From NCBI GenBank assembly GCA_019746355.1, contig JAIESC010000187.1, positions 1-12,586 of the forward strand: 12,586 bases of DNA, in the 5' to 3' direction. The position numbers and the translations under genes are program-made. The notes beneath the pieces were generated by a model, which searched no databases, was not told the origin of the DNA, and saw nothing but the letters and a program-made list of their open reading frames with translations. The number at the start of each line of letters is the position of its first letter. Position 1 is the stretch's first letter. Shown here piece after piece: positions 4,820 through 12,586 of the stretch. Source of the stretch: Xanthobacteraceae bacterium. GTDB lineage: Bacteria; Pseudomonadota; Alphaproteobacteria; Rhizobiales; Xanthobacteraceae.

Positions 4820-6608
4820 GCGCCTCCCAGTGGTCGGATCTCCACGCCTCGGCCCTCGCAACGTTCATCGGCCTATGCCCGACGCTCTCGCGATACGGGG
4901 CCGATCCTCGGAGCGAGGCGCTGCTGGCGCTTCTCGCCCTCTCGCAAGCGCGACTCGGCTGCGGAACGCGTGAGAACCGTCTCGACGTCGAGCTTCGCAT
5001 CGTGCCAGTTCCGCCGCTGCACAGTCCCGCAACGGATGTGCTTCGCCACATCGCCACCGTTGTCAGCGACGTGGCCAGTCGTTCGCGTGGGGCGACGGAT
5101 CTCAATATCTCTCGCTGGCTCGACGATCACGGCTACGCGCTTCTTGTCGCCGATCTTCTTCGCGACGGCGCGCGCGAAGCCGAACTCACAAGCATGGCCG
5201 AACGCCTTGGCGCTGCGCTCACCACCATCCGCAAATGCGTCGACAGCCTCTGCGCGCAGCATCTCCAGGCGGTGCTGACGCGTGATGCGCCGCAGGCCGC
5301 CTTCCTCACGCGTGGCCTGACGCCGAATGCTGAGTGGTTGTTGGCCACGCAGCTTTCCGGTGATCCGTCTCGTCCGGGCATCCTGGTGCGGCGGGCGCAG
5401 GCGCTTGCCGTCTATGGCAGCCTCGTGTCGGCCTTGAAGCAGCCTGCCGTTACGGAGGTGATCGATTGCGGCGCGCCGCTCGCGCCCGCACTTGCGCGGC
5501 ATTTCGAACTCACGAACGCCGAGCTTGGCGCCTTTCGCGGCGCGCGGGATGTGCGAACGTCGATCGAGCAATGGGATGATTTCGCCGTCGCCGCGCGGCG
5601 TCTCAAGGCCTATTCGGTGCCACGACACGAATGGCCCGGCGCGAGGCATCCGGATCGTCCGGCCGCGTGGGCGAACTCGCCCTGGCTGCGATCACACAAT
5701 ACGCATCTGATCCGGCCCGACTACCTCGATGCGAAGGACGCCGGCGTACAGGACGCTATCGTCGCGTTGAAGGATGATCTGCTGCGTCCGCTCGCCGCCG
5801 ACCGGCTGTCGCTGCTCGTGACGCGCACCAACGTCGTCGGGCTGTTCGCGAGTGAGCTCGACTTTCCCGAGCGGTTGCGCACGACAGCCGAATACCGTGC
5901 CTTCCTGGCCGGTCTGCATCGCGCCATTGTCGGGACACGCAAGCCGAAGGCCTTTGTGGAGGCCGCCGCGCTGTGGCATCGGCGCGCTGCATCACTATCG
6001 GCGCTACGCCATGAGCATAGGTCGGATCGGCCGGGCTGGCCGGCGCTCTGCGCCCCCTGGGGGTCGCGCGATGGCCGCTATGAGGTTGTCGCGCTGACCT
6101 CCGCCAGCGATCTCGTGATCGAGGGCAACGAGATGCAGCATTGCGTTGGCGGCTACTACGACGTCTGCCGGCGCGGCGACACGCAAATCCTATCGCTGCG
6201 CCGCGACGAGCGGCGGGCCGCGACGGTCGAGATTGTGCTCGAAGGTCCGATCGAAGCGCGACGTTAAAGATCGGCCAGTTCAAGGCGGTTCGGAACACGC
6301 GGCCAGCCGACGATCTTCATGATGCGCTGCGGGACTTCCTTCGCGACGTGCGCTCGCAGGCTCATGCGATGAACGCCGCGCTGCTCGCCCGCTATCGGCG
6401 CCGCATGCGCAAACGCGGAGACTATGCGTGGCGCAGTGAGGCGTTACCGCTCGAGCACGCGCGCGAGGCATATCCGCTCTATCGACCGCTGCTGCCGCGC
6501 CCGGTGGCGGCGTCTTTCGACCAATGGTGCGCCGAAAGCGGACTGATCCACACGATCGACCACGCCTTCGCGGCCCTTGCCGACACACCGACAGCGCGCC
6601 CGCGCTGA
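4816..6608 (+). pseudogene. PcfJ-like protein with a frameshift near the C-terminus
   Basis: The first frame runs from the ATG at 4816, coupled by ATGA overlap to the upstream stop, to a TAA at 6265-6267 (483 codons). It contains the PcfJ core: LTSASDLVIEGNEMQHCVGGYYDVC with His442-Cys443-Val-Gly-Gly-Tyr447. It then reaches ATVEIVLEG, where PcfJ proteins normally continue into W/L-x-I-x-Q-x-(K/R). That continuation (ATLKIGQFKAVRNTRP) is present one base back, and the second frame runs to TGA at 6606-6608. Restoring one base near 6246-6262 gives about 597 residues. PcfJ was named from an enterococcal conjugative plasmid, and relatives are common on mobile elements, but the biochemical role is not settled. 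No slippery sequence is visible at the junction, so this is a mutation or a sequencing error. Confidence 0.82.
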
Positions 6609-6647
6609 TTCGCACACCTCATCGCTCACATTCTCAAGGAGACCATC

Positions 6648-7310
6648 ATGCACCCTTATGATCACGCACGCTCGTCCGCCCGCCTGCATGGCGGCCGGTG
6701 GCACGACTATTACGCCTGCCATGCATGGTTCGACGCCACGAAAGTCATTCAGTGTCGCTTCACACACCGCGCGCTGCGCCACCATCGCGAAGCACTAGAA
6801 GAAGCAATCTCTGTGCTCGGACCCACGGTCCGCAACAGTGACGGCGCCGAGATCGGCGTTCGTATCCTCGGCCTGCAGCATCTCGATGAGGATTGCGGCA
6901 TCGTCCCTGATGCGCGCGACTGGATGGTCGACCTCGATGCGCCGGACTGGCTGGCGCACGATACGCCTGACGCGACCAAGCTCGCGGCGGCCAGCGCGGA
7001 GCGCTTCGGCGGCGAGGCCGAGCATTATCGCTTGCTGCATGATTGGTTCCTGGCCACGCAGAGCTGGTGCGACGGCGCGGCGCATCTGCTGTTCCGCCAT
7101 CACAGCTTTGGAATCGTTGAGGCCGAAGCGCGTTTCGGACCGGCGCTCAACATCGGGGGCGACCGTTTCGTGCCGACGCGCGTGGTGGCGGAGCGCCACG
7201 TCCAAACCATACTCAATCGCGTGCCTCCGGCTGTCGACGCGCTGCGTCGGATCAAGGGCGCTCGCTGGATGCTTCAGGCGACGTCGCCGCGCAAGCTCGG
7301 TTTGGATTGA
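6648..7310 (+). CDS. DUF6915-type protein with two tandem copies of the domain
   Basis: The product is 220 residues with an AAGGAG ribosome site 6 bases before the ATG. The N-terminal half resembles DUF6915 (HAWFDATK, HRALRHHREAL, NSDGAEIGVRILGLQHLDEDCG, VPDARDWM). The C-terminal half, offset by 106 residues, repeats the pattern without gaps: SA--GG at 10/116, H-WF-AT at 25/131, RHH at 44/150, GP at 58/164, an Arg at 72/178, a His at 78/184 and a Pro at 88/194. The duplicated His positions (25, 45, 46, 78 and their partners) might bind metal; that is inference. It lies 39 bases after the PcfJ gene and is followed 33 bases later by DUF5983, so it is probably in the same operon. Function unknown. 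Confidence 0.88.
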   Translation: MHPYDHARSSARLHGGRWHDYYACHAWFDATKVIQCRFTHRALRHHREALEEAISVLGPTVRNSDGAEIGVRILGLQHLDEDCGIVPDARDWMVDLDAPDWLAHDTPDATKLAAASAERFGGEAEHYRLLHDWFLATQSWCDGAAHLLFRHHSFGIVEAEARFGPALNIGGDRFVPTRVVAERHVQTILNRVPPAVDALRRIKGARWMLQATSPRKLGLD

Positions 7311-7343
7311 GATCGGTCATCAACAAGGAAAGGGAAGAGTGCT

Positions 7344-7637
7344 ATGACCAGCCGTGAAGCGCACACATTTGTTGTCGTATCGACCGCGCATCTCACCGCG
7401 CAGACAGCGCGCCATCTCGATAACACCCCAGCGAAGGAATGGCCCTGTGTCGGCGGACCCTACGGCGACTACGGATGGTTCGTTTATGCGCATGAAGAAG
7501 ATGCCAACGCCGGTCCGGACCGCATCCCCGAGGATCTGTTCACCATCATGACATGGGCTCGAAAGGAGGGGTTCCAGTATATTCTTTTCGATTGCGACGG
7601 TGATGTCGTCGCGGTGTTGCCGAGCTACGACTGGTAG
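7344..7637 (+). CDS. DUF5983 family protein
   Basis: The product is 97 residues, a complete small single-domain protein. It shows the DUF5983 features I recall: VVVSTAHLTAQTARHLD near the start, WPCVGGPYGDYGWFVYAHEE in the middle, IPEDLFTIMTWARKEGFQYILFD, and the closing V-A-V-LPSYDW. The ribosome site is AAGGGAAGAG just before the ATG. There is no membrane segment or signal peptide. It sits 33 bases after the DUF6915 gene in the same orientation, and the following 269 bases carry no conventional gene. Function is unknown; the family is common on proteobacterial plasmids and islands. Confidence 0.88.
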   Translation: MTSREAHTFVVVSTAHLTAQTARHLDNTPAKEWPCVGGPYGDYGWFVYAHEEDANAGPDRIPEDLFTIMTWARKEGFQYILFDCDGDVVAVLPSYDW

Positions 7638-7731
7638 CGCTCTTACGCGCGGGTGCGCTGAGAAGCGAGCAGGCCCGCAGATATAGAGGCAGATGTGGAG
7701 AATGAAGGAAGAGCAAAGCAGGAGGACGGTA

Positions 7732-7845
7732 ATGCCGCTGCCGCATGCCCGGCCGGCGCGTCAAGGGAAGCTTCGCCCGCGTTCCGCGGCCCTTGACCCG
7801 CCGGACCGGAGAGGCGGCCCGCGGGAGGAGGTGATGAAGGGCTGA
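7732..7845 (+). CDS. Possible 37-codon leader ORF covering hairpin repeat copy 2
   Basis: An ATG at 7732 follows GGAGG with a 7-base gap, an ideal ribosome site. The frame runs MPLPHARPARQGKLRPRS and on to TGA at 7843-7845, with no family match. The repeat copy at 4270 has an indel that breaks this frame and lacks the ATG, which argues that the RNA/DNA structure rather than the peptide is conserved. It is reported because the ribosome site is good and the ORF ends about 60 bases before the DUF1419 start. Confidence 0.25.
   Translation: MPLPHARPARQGKLRPRSAALDPPDRRGGPREEVMKG
7737..7827 (+). repeat. Leader hairpin repeat, copy 2
   Basis: This copy matches 4270-4361 over about 90 bases. Here the stem is better: GTCAAGGG pairs perfectly with CCCTTGAC and the outer CCGG-n-CGGCG arms pair with CGCCGG-n-CCGG. 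It lies within the 269-base gap between DUF5983 and DUF1419. Confidence 0.8.
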
Positions 7846-7870
7846 AGTGAATGAGGGATCAGGCGGATCG

Positions 7871-7896
7871 CTCACGCTTCGGCCCGTGAGGCCGAA
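7871..7896 (+). promoter_or_regulatory. Two mutually exclusive hairpins before the DUF1419 ribosome site
   Basis: CTCACG (7871-7876) can pair with CGTGAG (7885-7890), or TTCGGCC (7878-7884) can pair with GGCCGAA (7890-7896). The two structures overlap and exclude each other. The second runs directly into the AAAGGAG ribosome site of the 7907 gene. A translational switch is possible but unproven. Confidence 0.4.
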
Positions 7897-7906
7897 AGGA
7901 GCCGCC

Positions 7907-8506
7907 ATGCACACCCTCCCGACCATCCGCAAGATCTTCCAGGGCATCGCCACGCGCCATGAGATGCACCGTCTGTTCAACCGACATCGTGGCGATCCGA
8001 CCTACGGGGCCGGCGATGCCGCGCCTCTCTTTGCCGGCGAGTGGTTCGAGATCGCCGAACCCGAGCATGATTACATGCTGGAGATTCTGCCGCCGCTCTG
8101 GATGCGCACCGACATGTTCGCGATGCGCGAATTCATGACGGATAACGTCACCAGCGTCTTCTTCACGCTCTGGATCGACGGTCGCAAGCGCTTCTTCCAC
8201 GGCTATTGCGACCTGTCCGATCGTGGCGCGCCCGAGCAGATGAAGCGAGCGATCATCGAGCGGGAGTCCCGCCCGGTCCGCGCCATGACGCGCGACGAAC
8301 GCCTCGAGCACATCTGGTCGAGCACGCATGACGACTACCGCGGCTATGCCGGCAAGGGATGGCCGGCTCCCCTGCAGGGCAAGCGCACCGTGCTCGTCTA
8401 TTGCGGCGGTCTCGGCACGGTCCTGAAGCCGCTCGACGATCTCACCGATGACGAGGTCGCCGCGAAGCTGCCAGTGCAGTTCCGGCATCTGCCCGAAGCG
8501 GCATAG
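7907..8506 (+). CDS. DUF1419 family protein
   Basis: The product is 199 residues from the ATG at 7907, which has AAAGGAG 6 bases upstream; the open frame extends back to 7847 but without homology. Family features in order are IRKIFQGIATRHEMHRLFNRH, FAGEWFEIAEPEHDYMLEIL, PPLWMRTDMFAMREFMT, VTSVFFTLWIDGRKRFFHGYC, AIIERESRPVRAMTRDERLE, HIWSSTHDDYRGYAG, and GKRTVLVYCGG leading into a C-terminal LDDLTDDEVAAKLPV. This is close to the rhizobial DUF1419 consensus over its full length, so the gene looks intact. No catalytic motif, signal peptide or membrane segment is evident and the function is unknown. A hairpin repeat precedes it and a terminator-like stem follows it. Confidence 0.93.
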   Translation: MHTLPTIRKIFQGIATRHEMHRLFNRHRGDPTYGAGDAAPLFAGEWFEIAEPEHDYMLEILPPLWMRTDMFAMREFMTDNVTSVFFTLWIDGRKRFFHGYCDLSDRGAPEQMKRAIIERESRPVRAMTRDERLEHIWSSTHDDYRGYAGKGWPAPLQGKRTVLVYCGGLGTVLKPLDDLTDDEVAAKLPVQFRHLPEAA

Positions 8507-8534
8507 ACCGCAACGCCCTCCCGAACCTGCGACC

Positions 8535-8555
8535 AGCCCGGCCCCGCGCCGGGCT
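8535..8555 (+). terminator. Terminator-like hairpin after DUF1419
   Basis: AGCCCGGC and GCCGGGCT form a perfect 8-pair stem with a CCCGC loop, followed by TTTCGCATTTT. It lies 29 bases past the DUF1419 stop. The T tract is broken, so termination may be partial, and the large methyltransferase-helicase gene downstream may have its own promoter in 8556-8660. Confidence 0.55.
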
Positions 8556-8674
8556 TTCGCATTTTCGCGGCCCGTTCACCGGCCCGCTCCTCCCAACCTC
8601 CGCAACGCCGTGCCGCCGGTCGCCTCCGCGACGCCGGCGGACGGCCGCGCGCGCCCAACAGAAGGACTTCCCCA

Positions 8675-11600
8675 ATGGCGCACGACGATCCCTTCACCCT
8701 CGACCTCTTCGGCAATCCCGCAATCGCGCCGGGTCTCGGCCTCGGCGTCACCGCGTTCGCGCCGGACCCCGCGGCCGACGGCAATGACGATGATCCGCCG
8801 CCTGTGATGCCGGCGCCTGCGGCGCCGTCGGCATCGCCGATCGGATCAATGCCGAAGGGCGAGAATGTCCGGCTTCTCGATGGGCGAGGCCTCGCCGCGT
8901 CCTGGCGCGATCGCGCCCGCGACAACATCGCGGCGATCCGTCTCGCGGCCGAGATCGACGCCGCTGGCCGGCCTGCGACGCCGGACGAGCAGGCAGCGCT
9001 CATCCGCTTCACCGGCTTCGGCGCGTCGGCACTCGCCAATAGTGTCTTTCGCCGCCCGGGCGAGGACGAATTCCGCGACGGCTGGGACACGATCGGCGCG
9101 GAGCTCCAGGCGCTCGTCACGCCGTCTGACTATGCGTCGCTGGCGCGCTGCACGCAGTATGCCCATTTCACGCCGGACTATATCGTGCGCGCGGTCTGGG
9201 ACGGCTTGCTCCGACTGGGCTTTCGCGGCGGCCGCATCCTCGAGCCCGGCATCGGCACCGGCCTGTTTCCCGCGTTGATGCCGGACGAACTGCGCGCCGT
9301 CTCGCATGTCACTGGCGTCGAGCTCGACCCCGTGACCGCGCGCATCGCGCGCCTGCTGCATCCGCGCGCGGCGATCATCACGGCGGATTTCGCGCGCGCC
9401 GGCCTGCCGCAGCATTTCGATCTGGCCATCGGCAATCCGCCGTTCTCCGATCGAACCGTGCGCAGCGATCCCGCTTTCCGCGGACTCGGGCTGCGGCTGC
9501 ACGACTTCTTCATCGCCAAGGCGCTTCGGCTGCTGAAGCCCAGCGGTCTCGCCGCCTTCGTCACCTCGCACGGCACGATGGACAAGGCCGACGCGAGCGC
9601 GCGCCGGCACATCGCGGAGATCGCCGATCTCGTCGGCGCGATCCGGCTTCCCGAAGGCAGCTTCCGCGCCGATGCCGGCACCGATGTCGTCGTCGACATC
9701 GTGTTCTTCCGCAAGCGTGACGTCGGCGAGGCGGCGCGCGACGTGGCATGGCTCGATCTCGCCGAGGTCCGCGCTGCGACAGCGGACGACGGCGCCATCC
9801 GCGTCAATGGCTGGTTCGCGCAGCAGCAGGAAATGGTGCTCGGCATCCATGCGCTGACGTCAGGCCCATACGGCGAGACGTACACCTGCAATCCACGCCG
9901 CGGCGCGGACCTCGGCGTTGCGCTGGCCGCGGCCGTCAATCGACTTCCGGAAGCCATCTATGACGGCGAGCTGGAGGCGGTTGATCCGGACGCCGAGGTG
10001 GATACGCCACAGGTCGCGGCTGTGACCGCCGGTGGCGCGACGATCCGCGAGGGCAGCTACGTCGTCGGTCCGGGCGCGGCGCTGATGCAGATTCTCGACG
10101 GCGCGCCGGTCGTCGTGAAGGTGCGCAAAGGCCGCTCCACGGACGGCATCTTCGACAAGCACGCGCGGGTTATTCGCAAGCTCATTCCGATCCGCGACGC
10201 CGTGCGCGAAGTGCTTCGCGCGCAGGAGCGCGACGAGTCATGGAAGCAGGCACAGGTTCGCCTGCGCATCGCCTGGTCGAGTTTCGTGCGCGACTTCGGA
10301 CCGATCAACACGACCGTCGTCTCCACGGTCGAGGACGAGGAAACCGGCGAGGTCCGCGAGACCCATCGCCGCCCGAACCTCGCCCCGTTCGCCGACGATC
10401 CCGATTGCTGGCTGGTCGCCTCGATCGAGGACTACGATCTCGACAGCAATACCGCGCGGCCCGGTCCGATCTTCACCGAGCGCGTCATCGCCCCGCCGCC
10501 GGCGCCGGTCATCACCTCGGCGGCGGACGCGCTCGCCGTGGTGCTGAACGACCGCGGCCATGTCGATCCCGACCACATCGCCGAATTGCTCCATCGCGAC
10601 TTAGACGACGTGATCGCCGAACTCGGCGATGCCATCTTCCGCGATCCCGCCGACGGTTCCTGGCAGACGGCGGACGCCTATCTGTCCGGGACTGTTCGCG
10701 ACAAGCTGAAGACGGCGGAAGCGGCGGCTGCTCTCGACGATGCCTATGCGCGTAACGTCCGCGCGTTGCAGGCCGTGCAGCCCGCGGACCTGCGGCCGTC
10801 CGACATCACGGCGCGTCTCGGGGCGCCTTGGATTCCGGCCGACGATATCGTGGCCTTCGTGCGCGACACGATGGGCGCGGATATCAAGATCCGGCACATG
10901 CCGGAATTGGCCTCTTGGACGGTCGAGGCACGCCAACTCGGCTGGATGGCGGCCGGCACATCGGAATGGGGCACGGATCGCCGGCATGCCGGGCACCTTC
11001 TCTCCGATGCGCTGAACAGCGCGGTTCCGCAGATCTTCGACATCATCAAGGATGGCGAGAGCGAGCGTCGGGTGCTCAACGTCGTCGACACCGAGGCGGC
11101 GAAGGAGAAACTGCAGAAGATCAAGTCCGCGTTCCAGAACTGGATCTGGTCCGATCCCGATCGCACCGACCGGCTGGCGCGCGTCTACAACGACCGCTTC
11201 AACAACATCGCACCGCGGGCCTTCGACGGCTCGCACCTCAAGCTTCCGGGCGCCTCTGGCGCCTTTGTTCTTTATGACCATCAGAAGCGCGGCGTATGGC
11301 GCATTATCGCCGCGGGCACGACCTATCTGGCGCACGCCGTCGGCGCCGGCAAGACGCTGACAATCGCTGCGGCAGTCATGGAGCAGAGGCGTCTCGGCCT
11401 GGTCGCGAAGGCCATGCTCGTTGTGCCCGGCCATTGTCTTGCGCAGGCGGCGCGCGAGTTCCTGGCGCTCTATCCGAACGCACGCATTCTCGTGGCCGAC
11501 GAGACCAACTTCACCAAGGACAAACGTGCGCGGTTCCTCTCGCGCGCGGCGACCGCGACCTGGGATGCGATCATCATCACGCACAGCGCATTCCGCTTCA

Positions 11601-12586
11601 TCGGCGTGCCCGCGACCTTCGAGCAGCAGATGATCCAGGACGAGCTCGAACTTTATGAGCAGCTCCTGACGAAGGTGGAGAGCGATGACCGCGTCTCGCG
11701 CAAGCGGCTCGAACGGCTGAAGGAGGGACTGCAGGAACGGCTTGAGTCGCTTTCGACCCGCAAGGACGATCTCCTGACCATCTCGGAGATCGGCATCGAC
11801 CAGATCATCGTCGACGAGGCGCAGGAATTCAGGAAGCTCTCCTTCGCGACCAACATGTCGACGCTGAAAGGCGTCGATCCGAACGGCTCGCAGCGCGCCT
11901 GGGACCTCTATGTGAAGTCCCGTCTCATCGAGACGAAGAGCCCCGGCCGCGCGCTCGTGCTCGCCTCCGGCACGCCCATCACCAACACGCTCGGCGAGAT
12001 GTTCACCGTGCAGCGCTTCCTCGGCGCGGCCGCGCTGCGCGAGCGCGGCCTGCACGAGTTCGACGCCTGGGCCTCTACCTTCGGCGACACGACGACGGAG
12101 CTCGAGCTGCAGCCGTCAGGCAAGTACAAGCCCGTCACGCGCTTCGCCACCTTCGTCAACGTGGCCGAGCTGATCACGATGTTCCGCACCTTCGCTGATG
12201 TCGTGATGCCGGAGGATCTGCGCCAGTATGTGAAGGTGCCGGCGATCTCGACCGGCAAGCGGCAGATACTCACGGCGAAGCCGTCGGCGGTATTCAAAGT
12301 CTATCAGCGCCATCTCGAGGAGCGCATCAAGGCGATCGAAGCGCGCGACCGCGCGCCGGAGCCGGGTGACGATATCCTGCTCTCCGTCATCACCGACGGC
12401 CGCCATGCCGCCATCGACCTGCGCCTGGTCGATCCGGACAGCGACAACGAGCCGGACAACAAGCTCAATCTCTTGATCGGCACCGCCTTCCGCATCTGGC
12501 AGGAAACGGCGCCGAACACTTACGTCCGGCCGGACGCCAAGCCCTACGAGCTGCCGGGCGCGGCGCAGATGATCTTCTCCGACCTC
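8675..12586 (+). CDS. Giant N6-adenine methyltransferase / SF2 helicase fusion, C-terminus outside window
   Basis: The frame is open from the ATG at 8675 (AGAAGGA ribosome site about 8 bases upstream) to the last base, giving 1304 residues. After a Pro/Ala/Asp-rich N-terminus, a class I methyltransferase fold shows the S-adenosylmethionine motif EPGIGTGLF at 190-198 and the N6-adenine catalytic motif NPPF at 254-257. A middle region (about 648-725: ELGDAIFRDP, DAYLSGTVRDKL, RLGAPWIPADDI) is typical of large phage and plasmid methylase-helicases. The helicase part has a Walker A site at 889-894 (VGAGKT), DEAQ at 1047-1050, a charged, probably coiled segment before it, and SGTP at 1098-1101. 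The second helicase lobe should lie beyond the edge. Phage P1 DarB has a similar combination and protects DNA from type I restriction; a DarB-like role is inference. Confidence 0.92.
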   Translation, partial: MAHDDPFTLDLFGNPAIAPGLGLGVTAFAPDPAADGNDDDPPPVMPAPAAPSASPIGSMPKGENVRLLDGRGLAASWRDRARDNIAAIRLAAEIDAAGRPATPDEQAALIRFTGFGASALANSVFRRPGEDEFRDGWDTIGAELQALVTPSDYASLARCTQYAHFTPDYIVRAVWDGLLRLGFRGGRILEPGIGTGLFPALMPDELRAVSHVTGVELDPVTARIARLLHPRAAIITADFARAGLPQHFDLAIGNPPFSDRTVRSDPAFRGLGLRLHDFFIAKALRLLKPSGLAAFVTSHGTMDKADASARRHIAEIADLVGAIRLPEGSFRADAGTDVVVDIVFFRKRDVGEAARDVAWLDLAEVRAATADDGAIRVNGWFAQQQEMVLGIHALTSGPYGETYTCNPRRGADLGVALAAAVNRLPEAIYDGELEAVDPDAEVDTPQVAAVTAGGATIREGSYVVGPGAALMQILDGAPVVVKVRKGRSTDGIFDKHARVIRKLIPIRDAVREVLRAQERDESWKQAQVRLRIAWSSFVRDFGPINTTVVSTVEDEETGEVRETHRRPNLAPFADDPDCWLVASIEDYDLDSNTARPGPIFTERVIAPPPAPVITSAADALAVVLNDRGHVDPDHIAELLHRDLDDVIAELGDAIFRDPADGSWQTADAYLSGTVRDKLKTAEAAAALDDAYARNVRALQAVQPADLRPSDITARLGAPWIPADDIVAFVRDTMGADIKIRHMPELASWTVEARQLGWMAAGTSEWGTDRRHAGHLLSDALNSAVPQIFDIIKDGESERRVLNVVDTEAAKEKLQKIKSAFQNWIWSDPDRTDRLARVYNDRFNNIAPRAFDGSHLKLPGASGAFVLYDHQKRGVWRIIAAGTTYLAHAVGAGKTLTIAAAVMEQRRLGLVAKAMLVVPGHCLAQAAREFLALYPNARILVADETNFTKDKRARFLSRAATATWDAIIITHSAFRFIGVPATFEQQMIQDELELYEQLLTKVESDDRVSRKRLERLKEGLQERLESLSTRKDDLLTISEIGIDQIIVDEAQEFRKLSFATNMSTLKGVDPNGSQRAWDLYVKSRLIETKSPGRALVLASGTPITNTLGEMFTVQRFLGAAALRERGLHEFDAWASTFGDTTTELELQPSGKYKPVTRFATFVNVAELITMFRTFADVVMPEDLRQYVKVPAISTGKRQILTAKPSAVFKVYQRHLEERIKAIEARDRAPEPGDDILLSVITDGRHAAIDLRLVDPDSDNEPDNKLNLLIGTAFRIWQETAPNTYVRPDAKPYELPGAAQMIFSDL

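Noticed and set aside
4229..4861. Minus-strand frame of 210 codons
   Set aside because: Antisense to the DUF6878-like gene and hairpin repeat; part of its translation is simply the repeat read in reverse.
8846..9850. Minus-strand frame of 334 codons
   Set aside because: Antisense shadow of the methyltransferase domain, which carries unmistakable motifs on the plus strand.
10601..12055. Minus-strand frame of 484 codons
   Set aside because: Antisense shadow of the helicase region; the plus strand has Walker A, DEAQ and SGTP motifs in one frame across it.
1..12586. CRISPR array, tRNA or rRNA genes
   Set aside because: No regularly spaced direct repeats and no tRNA- or rRNA-like sequence were seen by eye.

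Overview
This is a GC-rich window that looks like an accessory island or conjugative-element region of an alphaproteobacterium, probably Rhizobiales. The basis is codon use and a set of poorly characterised families that travel together on rhizobial plasmids and integrative elements: DUF736, DUF3991/Toprim, DUF6878-like, PcfJ, DUF6915, DUF5983, DUF1419 and a giant methyltransferase-helicase. The species cannot be named from the sequence alone.

Left third (1-2864): a minus-strand tyrosine recombinase runs off the left edge. It appears to have broken an SRAP (YedK/HMCES-type) gene whose 5' half remains at 296-594 and also carries a frameshift. A minus-strand DUF736 gene follows, then a 488-base divergent intergenic region, then a plus-strand DUF3991/Toprim gene. 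Facing that gene is a decayed minus-strand toxin-antitoxin locus: a Phd/YefM-type antitoxin with a stop at codon 14 and about 16 codons of a RelE/ParE-type toxin.

Middle (2865-4393): a G-quadruplex-type purine tract, then an IS481-type insertion sequence of about 1.3 kb. Its transposase has two frameshifts. Each end carries two copies of a 21-base unit at 25-base spacing. The IS abuts a palindromic repeat that seems to be the leader of the next operon.

Right two thirds (4394-12586): a plus-strand gene series with a very acidic DUF6878-like protein, a translationally coupled PcfJ protein (frameshifted near its C-terminus), a duplicated-domain DUF6915 protein, DUF5983, DUF1419, and a very large protein joining an N6-adenine methyltransferase (NPPF) to an SF2 helicase (GAGKT, DEAQ, SGTP). 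The last gene is still open at the right edge after 1304 codons. A hairpin repeat of about 90 bases precedes the 4394 and 7907 genes, and a diverged relative precedes the 1574 gene.

The domain families suggest DNA-centred functions such as replication, conjugation support or modification/anti-restriction. No member gives a defined pathway, so the series is best read as an uncharacterised mobile-element module. The left and middle parts are decaying: five separate genes are broken, and all four frameshifts have the same sign.
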